Part shown: positions 55,093-64,000 of the stretch, in pieces | How positions within the stretch are numbered: position 1 is the stretch's first letter | How the letters are laid out: each line of letters starts with the position of its first letter | Origin: Sipunculus nudus | Lineage: Eukaryota; Annelida; Sipuncula; Golfingiida; Sipunculidae | Length of the DNA stretch: 64,000 nucleotides | Reading direction: 5' to 3' | NCBI GenBank assembly: GCA_026874595.1 | Contig: CM049321.1 | Coordinates: forward strand, 1,800,479 to 1,864,478 | The notes under the pieces: model-generated | Seen by the model: only the letters and a program-made list of their open reading frames with translations | What the model was told of the DNA's origin: nothing | Database searches by the model: none | Position numbers and translations under genes: made by a program

Positions 55093-57187
55093 TACGTGGC
55101 CCTATGTAGAGTAATCTTGGTACATGCAAGTGTGACAGAGAACTTAGGTTGCCTCTCACCAAATTCTTCTGCACTTCACAACTCTTAAAAGGTGCCCAAT
55201 CCACTACATTTTGAAAAAGAATTTTTATGATATTTGGCTTCCTCTGTGTATATATTGATGGTCTAAGGGTAATGCTGGGTATTAAAAGTTCTAATAAAGC
55301 CTCCATGAAGGATGTATGAAATTGTTCATCAACAACGCGTTTGTAAACACAGCAGTGTTGACAAACTGGAAAATCTTGTAACATGTAACATGTGCTAGGT
55401 TGCATATATGCGGAGGTAGAAAGGTCAGTTGTTGAAAAACGCTATTTGCAAAGCTCTTGCTTATCTGACTTGCCGCCAGATGCCTTTTTTTATTTATTTT
55501 TTTTTATTTTGGCGGGGCCCCATATATTATTTACACGTTTGGCGGGCCCCAACTAATTTAAAACACATTTATATGGAAAAAAAAATAATCAGCCTGTGTG
55601 CGGTGTTATCACATTTTCCGGCCTATTTTAATACAAAAGCTCCAAGGGGTTACCTTTAGTTTATAAAGGTCAGTTAGGTGATTGGGCCCCTTTAACAGGC
55701 AAGAGTATAGTCTCATGCAGCCATTAAAAATACTCAGAACTCACTTTGCTCAGAATATCAATAATTTTATCAAATATAACGTGAATTTGATTTGAGATAT
55801 ACTACATCAAATATTATGCACCTTGCTTATGTCAGAATGCGCGCGTGATCGCATGATACACGCGCAGATTCAAACTTACGTATGTGTTAGATCCCAAAAA
55901 ATATCATTAACTTTGTGCTTATCAGTGATTTTAACAAAAAGTATATAGTGATAAACTTTCTTTTGAAACAATAATATCATAATATGCGAAAAGGACATTT
56001 CAACATAATTCATATGCAGGGTAAATATAAGGATCTTATCATACATTTAATTTTTGCTACTAAATAACAGTTTAAAAGTTAAATCGTAGATAATATGTAT
56101 AAAATATATTTTCCCGATAAAATATTATACAATATACTCGAGAGATAATAGTTAAAGTAAGAAAGTTAGTGAATTAAAGTGAATACAGGTATGAAAGTCT
56201 CTTTCCGAGTAGTACATATGTAGATATGTCCATCTTACAGGTATATCTCACATAAAAAATCATGCCCACAAAATTATACAAAATATAATCATATAGTTCC
56301 TGAACGTTCTCATATACAATCTTATCCCTAGACTGACATCAACTTGAAGCATAAACAAATATATAATGACACGGGAATTTGGTTGAGCCAGTGACTAGAT
56401 ATAAATACACATTGTGATAATATTGCGTGTTTTATTTTATATTATCTTACGATACTGTAAACTTAACAAAAAAATCATTCATTACATATATATTTATATA
56501 CATATAATGCAGTAAAATATTTGCAGATAATATAACTCTACATGCAGATCAAATATTAATCACATACAATATTATGCAGCAATAAAAAATCCAATAAAAT
56601 GGATATAAAGTTAAATTGTAGGGGCTCAACGAAAGCTCCTGAATATCATGCTCATATAAAATTGAAGACAAAATTCATTATTAACGTTTATGGTGCCTTG
56701 TATGGCCAAATATATTCGCTACAGCAGCTCATGACATATCCAAGCAATTTGGTTACAGGTGCTGAAACAATGGGAACATTTTACGTGCATGCGCAGTCCA
56801 ATCCTGTAACAGCATTTCCTTTTGAAACAGCTACACGTCTACAAGGTTATTTTATACATATAGTGTTACCACTGAGATACAATATCTCTATGGTATTGCA
56901 TATACAGTGAAACTGTATAATTAGATCCCTCATGGGACCTGGCAATGCTGCATGTTTGATCTTAAAATAGCAACAGACATGCGCAGAGGAAGTTTACGCG
57001 AGTCATTTGATAGACTCAGATGCGCTATTGATTATTCATAAAATAGAGGCTAGAGCGGCTCGACGACGCAAGTATCTAGTTACGTAACCACAAGAGCCTT
57101 GTTTTAGGAATATGGTATATACCTCACCATACATTCATGTCAAGTGCCTTCGATACCGTAAAGCATGATGGGAAGTCTGTGTATCAA
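55093..57187. other. Intergenic DNA and presumed otopetrin 3' flank
   Basis: Very AT-rich. A trace of the GTGATTGGGCCCCTTT repeat end is at 55669-55690. No gene and no convincing polyadenylation signal close to the otopetrin stop. Confidence 0.5.
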
Positions 57188-57967
57188 TTAGTGCACGGCG
57201 TAGCAGTGTTCCCACATATCAGCCAGGCAAACAGCGGAATGAAACCGGTAGAACAGCATTAGAGGCAAATTTATGTGCAAAATCAAATTCCAGGCCACAC
57301 TACCATAGAATGCGTTCTGGCGATCCAAGCCTGTGTTCTTAACCTGGAATGTTTTAAAAGCCCACAGGGCTACGTTTGCTATGATTAAGAAAGTGATAAA
57401 GCCCCGACCTGGTTTCGATTTTCGTTGTTCGTCGCTTGACGAAGACCTGTGCAGTCCGTCTATGATATATAGGGTTTGCACCAGTGCTTGCACCATGGTT
57501 ACGAGGGCAGAAGCCAGGCTTTTGGCGGGTATACCCGAGAACCCTCCTCTCTCAATGTAGTCTATTTCTGCGATAACCAAGAATGATTGAAAGATCAGAA
57601 TTGCCAGAGTGGATATCACCAAAAGTAGATCGTCTACTGTGTTTTCCCGTTGCCAAGAGTAGGACAACTTGAAGATCTTATACGCTGCGCCAATGACGGC
57701 TAATACCAGCATGCTTTGCGCGATCAGATTTGTAATCTGATAGGTTCCCTGTGCGCTCACGGCGTCATAGTTCTGGTAATGACCAAACAGCACCATGGAA
57801 ACGACGATTCCTGCTAAGAACATAATTCCACAGAACAGCCCCATATGTGCTTTGGCGAATTCTTGTTTCGAGTGACCATGGTGACCGTGGTCACTGGACG
57901 CCTCGCTCGGCGCGGATGCCATGAGCGTCTCTGCTTTCTTCCGCTTCTTTAATGTCTCTTTGACAGT
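57188..57967 (-). CDS. Otopetrin last exon
   Basis: 260 codons including the stop. It starts TVKETLKKRKKAET (basic cytosolic loop), followed by helices around GLFCGIMFLAGIVVSMVLF, NLIAQSMLVLAVIGAAY, LLLVISTLAILIFQSFLVI, SALVTMVQALVQTLYII, GFITFLIIANVALWAF and the terminal LILHINLPLMLFYRFHSAV. Its acceptor (AATATTTCAG) borders a 20-bp tandem array. Confidence 0.94.
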   Translation of the reverse strand, partial: TVKETLKKRKKAETLMASAPSEASSDHGHHGHSKQEFAKAHMGLFCGIMFLAGIVVSMVLFGHYQNYDAVSAQGTYQITNLIAQSMLVLAVIGAAYKIFKLSYSWQRENTVDDLLLVISTLAILIFQSFLVIAEIDYIERGGFSGIPAKSLASALVTMVQALVQTLYIIDGLHRSSSSDEQRKSKPGRGFITFLIIANVALWAFKTFQVKNTGLDRQNAFYGSVAWNLILHINLPLMLFYRFHSAVCLADMWEHCYAVH

Positions 57968-60095
57968 CTGAAATATTAACAAAATATCAGAAATATTGAC
58001 AAAATATCAGAAATATTAACAAAATATCAGAAATGTTAACAAAATATCAGAAATATTAACAAAATATCAGAAATTTTGTTATCAGAAATATTAACAAAAT
58101 ATCAGAAATATTAACAAAATAATCAGAAAATTTAACAAATTATCAGAAATTTTAACAAAATATCAGGATTTTCAACAAATAATCAGAATTTTTAACCAAT
58201 TATGAGAAATTTTAACAAATTATCAGAAATTTTAACAAATATCAGAATATACCCCTTTCACACGGCGAATGCAATCCGGTTTCAAACAAGTTCACACGGC
58301 AATCAAAAGCGTTTTCGAAAAGTTTTGGCCAAAGGATTTTGGGTCAAGTTCAGGAGGTGGTCTCAAACCGATTTGATTTGCAAAAAGTTTTGTCCACGTT
58401 GCCAAAGTGTCATGTGAACGCTCAATACGCAGTCAAAACGGTTAAGAGCTTGTTTTCAGTCATAGCGCAAGCCCGAATATCATGAATACAGGTCAAGATA
58501 TGAGTAACCACCAACAAAAGTCCAAGAAATTGTTTTATAGTGTTTTGCTGTACTATAAGACAACCTTACCAATATATCAACATTCACCAAAATTCATTTC
58601 AGTAAAAGTTGTTAATATCAAGATGGCCGCCAAGCCCCTCTGATGGGTATACATCATTTATTTTTCTTCATATAGAGTTGGAATTACAACTATGTTTTTG
58701 GGGTCCAGAAATCCATTGGAATCAATAAATAATATCATTACGTATTTATATTTTTGGCAAGTCCAAAATGGCCGCTTAGTCCTTAAAGTGGCCATTCATT
58801 TTCATCGCAGATTTATAATTTTGGTATCGACTACTAGGTTTTTGGAGGACATGAACAAAATTAAAACACCAATATTAAAAAATTAGAAATAGAAAGAGAT
58901 GACTGCCATCAGTTATTTCATATTCAATAATAATCCATTATTTTTCACAAATAGTATATGATCTCATCATTTAAATAATTTTATGGAAGTTTTGGGTAAT
59001 ATTTGAGATGTTAAGTTTTATGCAGATATATTCTATGGCCCAGCTACGCGCTACGCCAGTTCCAGGGAACTGCTTGAGGTGCCCCGGGGAAACTTCTGGT
59101 TTGAACATTTCTCTCCTACTGTTGAAACGCATCACTTAAAACAGGTGGTAAAAGGTCGATGGAGTCTAGACTGGCCCATTCAGTAAGGCTAATATTTAAG
59201 ACCTGCGCTAAACACCAGGGCAAGTACTTCCACCTTGCGGCAAAAAAAATTATAACTAATTTATGATTCTCTGAATCTCAGTTTGAGCCAGCACGAAAGT
59301 TGTGGCTGTGGAGGCAAGAAAATTACATGTTGGATTGTTACATAATTTTATGCCAAATATATAATTGCTACGAATAGGCAACATACCTTGATGATGTCAC
59401 TAGGTACAAAGGCCACCACCCCTGCAGCCATCCCGTACAGCACGGCCAGCACTGTCAGGCTATACTCCAGTACCAGTGGGAATATGTAAGGCGAGGACTT
59501 GTTCATTAGACTGTTGGCGTCACTGCAGTTGTCGTTATCTGTATATGATATAATATAATATAATATAATATAATAGCTGTATTTCCTATGAAAAATACAA
59601 TTTCTCTTTAATAAAAGGCGTAAAATGTTACACTCTGTCATGGAGCTGCCTGCTGTCAGCAGAAATATACATAGACACACGGGGGCCGCAGACATTACAG
59701 TCGGTTTTGAAATGGTGCTCCACAAGCCCTTTTGCAACAGGAAGTCGATTTGATTTATGTAGAGTCTTTGGTAACAGAGTGTTGCTGTCTCTTTTTATTT
59801 CTAATGATGCAATAAAAACTGGACTAAGTGGAATATTAGCATAGTTTTTGCGTAAAAATCCGGGCAAAGGTCAAACAAATTAAATTCTCTCACCTGCCGG
59901 TCCCGCCTGTAGGATCACATCCGGGTTCGTCAAGGATCCAAGGAGAGCCAAGTGAGGACCTGCGACGTGATGTTCACTTGAGTGCGCGCCATGTTTGGTT
60001 TCTTCGATCATGACGCGCCACCACACGCACATGTTCGTCGCTATCACGTGCATCAGACCTAAGCGAACCACCGGCTTGTGTATGGAAACGTGGAT
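57188..60095 (-). CDS. Otopetrin-family proton channel, C-terminal part (3 exons)
   Basis: Otopetrins are plasma-membrane proton-selective channels with twelve helices. The exons join(57188..57967,59387..59538,59894..60095) on the minus strand give 1134 nt, 377 residues and a TAA stop, with GT-AG junctions and matching phases. Seen: PVVRLGLMHVIATNMCVWWR with MIEETKH in the first exon, YIFPLVLEYSLTVLAVLYGM in the second, and six hydrophobic segments in the last. These end with NLILHINLPLMLFYRFHSAV, the family's C-terminal helix signature. About eight helices (5-12) are visible. A histidine-rich cytosolic loop (DHGHHGHSK) precedes helix 7. The N-terminal exons are not found in the remaining 3.9 kb and must lie beyond the right edge. 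Confidence 0.93.
57969..58250 (-). repeat. 20-bp tandem array at the otopetrin acceptor (about 14 units)
   Basis: On the minus strand the unit is TGATATTTTGTTAATATTTC. The first unit next to the exon is followed by AG and forms the splice acceptor. Units decay with distance from the exon (substitutions and small indels). Further left the intron continues. Confidence 0.9.
58251..59386 (-). other. Rest of otopetrin last intron
   Basis: Contains 'cccctttcacacggcgaatgc', which resembles the start of a DNA-element terminal repeat, but no matching inverted end was found. No gene. Confidence 0.5.
59387..59538 (-). CDS. Otopetrin exon (penultimate)
   Basis: 152 nt with a TATACAG acceptor and a GTATGT donor. 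It encodes DNDNCSDANSLMNKSSPYIF, then PLVLEYSLTVLAVLYGMAAG and VVAFVPSDIIK, a loop followed by one membrane helix. Confidence 0.9.
59539..59893 (-). other. Otopetrin intron between the two short exons
   Basis: 355 bp with GT-AG ends and a short TAATA-type pentanucleotide run near 59547-59572. Confidence 0.85.
59894..60095 (-). CDS. Otopetrin exon (antepenultimate)
   Basis: 202 nt with a TCTCAG acceptor and a GTGAGA donor. It encodes IHVSIHKPVVRLGLMHVIAT, then NMCVWWRVMIEETKH and a polar loop ending QAGPAG. The helix with NMCVWWR corresponds to the otopetrin segment before the long extracellular loop. Confidence 0.9.
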
Positions 60096-62090
60096 CTGAG
60101 ATGGAAAAAATGATGTCATGGTAAAACATATATACATGTATATGGTTGATTAAAATCTATGTACTTTAATTATTGTAATAAACCACTTTTCTTAAACACC
60201 TGTAATTTAAAGGATGACTGAAAATGCATTTGGTTGGTAAAAGTGATCTTGATTTTTCCTGGAATCGTTTTGTTTCTATGATAAATAAGCATAAACTTAA
60301 GAAGTCGTTGAATATCATAGATCGTTTTAGGTCTATGAAATGAAATATTTTTATTAGCATTAAGGGATATCTACAAAAATGATTAAATACTGTAAAATCC
60401 TAATGATTTCTTTAACACGAACCATTCGATTACCATGGCCACTATTTTGGGTTTCCTTTTCGGGATCCGTGACTGTAATTGATTTTTATTAAACACGAAT
60501 ATTCCGCTTACACGACCATCCCGTTCACATGAACACAAAACGGAGCCGCCACCAAAAAACGGCCTTCCTGCTGCAAGTCCACTCCAGTAACACGATAACC
60601 CCGATAGAGTTCGTTCAATTCCACAAACAACCACTCTACCAAAACACCCATATATATCCACACACCCTTAAATGATCACATTGAGTTGCCACAGCCGCTC
60701 GCCAACACACAAATAGCCAACACGCTAACAGCCTACTAATACCACTATGCTTTAACTTTACAACCCACTACCATCTCCGTGATCACAACCAGCGACAGTT
60801 ACATCACCAACCCGCTAGCGAGACCACCAAGACTACCCTTCTAAAATAGTTACCCGCAATCCTAACACGACAACTACTATGTTAACACCATTAACACGGC
60901 CAAGTCGCTATCAGGTCAAGGTTTTTTCGGTCCCATCGTGGTTCTCAATGAGGAAGTTAAACGGAACATTTATCCCTTAAATGTTACAGCACGAACTAGC
61001 TTCAAACCCAAGTTGGGTGCATATTATATATAACGATACGTGTGCAATAACTTCCGCTGACGTAGCGTACCTAGCGCCATGTGTACACGACATTACACAG
61101 AGCCCGCGTTCATACATACACCCACGGTCTTTTCCTGCAACCCTTCGGCGTTACGTGCAGAATTTTTTTGAACACGTACTAACTTTGACGTCTGCGTTAC
61201 GACCCATGTAATCTCGTGTACACTCAACGCTCAGTCGCGTTACTTCTGCGGACGTGACCGAAGACGTATGCAAGACGAAGTGGTTTATACAGACCCGGTT
61301 TTTATTAGAGTTTCATCTGTGACAGCCGATTACTAGGTATACTTAAAAGTCTACGTCTGCAATACGTATGCGTTATGTTTGCGATACAAGAAAATCGTAT
61401 ACGTAACGCCAGCGTAGCGTTATGTGTGCTTGGTATAAATCTGCGTTCCAAGAGTGTCTCAGAATATTAAAGCATGTTTACCAAGTGTATGTATGCCATG
61501 CCATGATGTTTTTTCTTTGCTTTAAGCCCTCGTACGATCATCCTTATAAAATTGCTTATATACAACCCTTGTGTGGATCCCCCCTGAAGATTACACCCCT
61601 CCTAAAATTGTCTCCCTTTAATGCTCTGCCTAAAAGTCTTTTTCATGTCCTGGGTACAGGCGTTTGTACTGGTCCCCCATCCCCCTCCCGCGCTTACCTT
61701 AAAGCTGACCACTGAACTATTCAATGTTGTCCAAATTTTTATTTAAATAAAGTTGACTGTCAGGGCCCCTACAAAATAACTGTAAACTGATTTTTTTTCT
61801 GTTGAATATTTTGCTGGGGCACATGCGACAAACTGGCAAGCATTTGCCCAGAGACACAGCTAACGTCCAGATTCGTACTCTGAGCTATTAGAGAAGCACC
61901 ATTTTACCTGTAGATCCTATATCACAGAGAGTTGACTTTCGGATTGTCTGTAGTGATATTTTATTGGTCGACTTTTTTAACTTTTCTGAACTTTTTTAAT
62001 TTCTATTTAATCGGGTGCCTCACAGTCATTAACATCAAGGAGTAAGTGGTTTGCTGCAACCGAAACAAGTCTCGTTGTTCTGATTACCAA
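60096..62090 (-). other. Otopetrin intron or upstream sequence
   Basis: No otopetrin exon recognised. The 60.38-60.95 kb part is rich in AACACGA/CACGAC-type words. The 61.0-61.43 kb part is CpG-rich with many CGTACG/ACGTA words. Both look like mobile-element debris, but no ends were defined. Confidence 0.5.
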
Positions 62091-62098
62091 CGAGTGGC

Positions 62099-63528
62099 GT
62101 GATACCAGCGAAGACTAAGGACGCCGAGTCTACCAGCGAGGACTAGGGACCCCGAGTCTACCAGCGAGGACTAGGGACGCCGAGTCTACCAGCGAGGACT
62201 AAGGACGCCGAGTCTACCAGCGAGGACTAGGGACGCTGAGTCTACCAGCGAGGACTAGGGACGCTGAGTCTACCAGCGAGGACCAGGGACGCGGATTCTA
62301 ACAGCGAGGACTAGGGACACTGAGTCTACCAGCGGGGACTAAGGACGCAGAGTCTACCAGCAATGAATAGGGACGCCGAGTCTACCAGCGAGGACTAGGG
62401 ACGCTGAGTCTACCAGCAAGGAATAGGGACGCGGAGTCTACCAGCGAGGACTAGGACGCCGAGTCTACAAGTAAGGACTAGGGACGCCGAGTCTACCAGC
62501 GAGGACTAGGGACGCTGAGTCTACCAGCGAGGACTAGGGACGCCGAGTCTACCAGCGAGGACTAGGGACGCCGCGTCTACCAGCGAGGACAAGGGACGGT
62601 GAGTCTACCAGCGAGGACTAGGGACGCTGAGTCTACCAGCGAGGAATGGGACACTGAGTCTACCAGCGAGGACTAAGGACGCAGAGTCTACCAGCAATGA
62701 ATAGGGATGCCGAGTCTACCAGCGAGGACTAGGACGCCGAGTCTACCAGCGAGAAATATGGAAGCGGAGTCTACCAGTGAGGAATAGGACGCCGAGTCTA
62801 CCAGCGAGGACTAGGACGCCGGGTCTACCAGCGAGGAATAGGGACGCGGAGTCTACCAGCGAGGACTAGGGACACTGAGTATACCAGCGAGGACTAGGGA
62901 CGCGGAGTCTACCAGAGAGGACTAAGGACGCGGAGTCTATCAGCGAGGACTAGGGACGCTAGCTGAGTCTACCAAGGAGGACTAGGGACGCGGAGTCTAC
63001 CGGCGAGGACTAGGGACGCTGAGTCTACCAGCGAGGACTAGGGACGCTGAGTCTACCAGCGAGGACTAGGGATGCGGAGTCTACCTCCGAGGATTAGGGA
63101 TGCCGAGACTACCAGCGAGAACCAGGGATGCCAAGTCTACCGACGAGGTTAATGGACACTGAGTCTACCAGCGAGGACTAGGACGCCGAGACTACCAGCG
63201 AGGACTAGGGACGCTGAGTTTACCGGCGAGGACTATGGACACTGAGTCTACCAGCGGGGACTAAGAACGCTGACTCTACCAGCGAGGACTAGGACGCCGA
63301 GACTACCAGCGAGGACTAGGGACGCTGAGTCTACCAGCGAGGACTAAGGACGCTGAGTCTACCAGCGAGGACTAGGGACGTCGAATCTACCAGCGAGTAC
63401 TAGGGACGCCGAGTCTACCAGCGAGGACTAGGACGCCGAGTCTTCCAGCAAGGACTAGGGACGCGGAGTCTACTAGCGAGGATAAGGGGCGCGGAGTCTA
63501 CCAGCGGGATTAGGGACGCCGAGTCTAC
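62099..63528. repeat. 28-bp minisatellite, about 50 units
   Basis: The unit is GAGTCTACCAGCGAGGACTA followed by GGGACGCC (28 bp), with frequent 27-bp variants lacking one G and many single-base variants. The array is GC-richer than its AT-rich surroundings. Confidence 0.95.
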
Positions 63529-64000
63529 ATGTCAGTTTCCTGTTGGATTAAACTATTTCACTAAAAATATATGATGAGCCCTATTTTTCTTGCAAAACTA
63601 TTCTTGGAAAATTCTTCAGAAATTTGCACCATTGTTGCCCTATTAAAATTTGTCTTTTATTGTGTCCTTTCGCATCATATACCGGATATGCCCAAATATA
63701 GGACGCAGTTTAATTTGAGAAACATTAGTAACAAAAGTAATAAAATCTGGCTGTTATTATATATTATCCAATTCAAGTCTAGTAAATTCAAGTTCAAATA
63801 AGAAGTTGGATTTTAATTTCTTTCCTTCTTTCCAGTGTGGTATCCCTGGAATATTCCACCCACCCTTGTATCTAAAGCGTTCTGTGGTCGTTAATCGAGG
63901 TCACGTCTTGAGAGGGAGGATAACTTTCGTCAGTCATCAGTCTAATTAAAAATCATTAAGCTGTACATTAATTAATTTTTTATTTGTTATAAAGTCTTCG
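63529..64000. other. Unassigned sequence at right edge
   Basis: AT-rich. No exon, RNA gene or repeat recognised. Confidence 0.5.

Noticed and set aside
60383-60661. 92-codon open frame on the minus strand near the otopetrin gene
   Set aside because: Composition reflects AACACGA-type repeats. No otopetrin or transposase motif was found.

Overview
The window is nuclear DNA of an invertebrate animal. It is AT-rich, with spliced genes, kilobase introns, many microsatellites and a dense load of short interspersed and inverted-repeat elements. The repeat style (GTCCGTCCG-headed elements, AGGTCAAAGGTCA-bearing elements, a tRNA-derived SINE, non-LTR tails with GCGC...TATATAAAT) suggests a mollusc, most likely a bivalve. 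That assignment is inference. Most long open frames here are chance or repeat-driven. Three genes can be rebuilt exon by exon with matching splice phases.

Gene 1 (minus strand, 572-12540, cut off by the left edge) is DNA topoisomerase II. Seven exons encode residues 1-294, which is most of the N-terminal GHKL ATPase domain with all nucleotide-binding motifs intact. Gene 2 (plus strand, 23529-40243, complete) is the ubiquitin-conjugating enzyme UBE2G2/Ubc7, with five exons and 165 residues. Gene 3 (minus strand, 57188-60095, cut off by the right edge) is an otopetrin-family proton channel. Its last three exons encode about eight of the twelve membrane helices and the stop codon. Genes 1 and 2 are divergent, about 11 kb apart.

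The outstanding feature is at 31264-35944, inside UBE2G2. A 60-bp unit made of the last 19 bases of intron 3 (pyrimidine tract and AG) plus the first 41 bases of exon 4 (codons 82-95, including active-site Cys89) is repeated in tandem 78 times. Every unit keeps a 3' splice site. The last copy runs into the intact remainder of exon 4. The last five acceptors are in frame with no stop between them, so acceptor choice could add 20-residue copies of the active-site segment. The next intron holds a second, unrelated minisatellite that also has a 60-bp period (37488-39940). The final otopetrin exon is also preceded by a 20-bp array whose unit forms the splice-acceptor tract.

The spaces between genes and the introns hold mobile elements with recognisable ends. 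These are two solo LTRs with target-site duplications (14380-15642 and 51532-52657), a tRNA-derived SINE (14040-14352), a decayed non-LTR reverse transcriptase (18236-19545), a 3.4-kb element with long inverted arms (19655-23125), a hAT-like non-autonomous element (5065-6846), a MITE with perfect 20-bp inverted ends present in two copies, and a repeat superfamily starting TTAGCTCAGCTGA and ending TGACCCATGGGTC.CTTGTTT that occupies much of 43.5-54.3 kb. A 28-bp minisatellite fills 62.1-63.5 kb.
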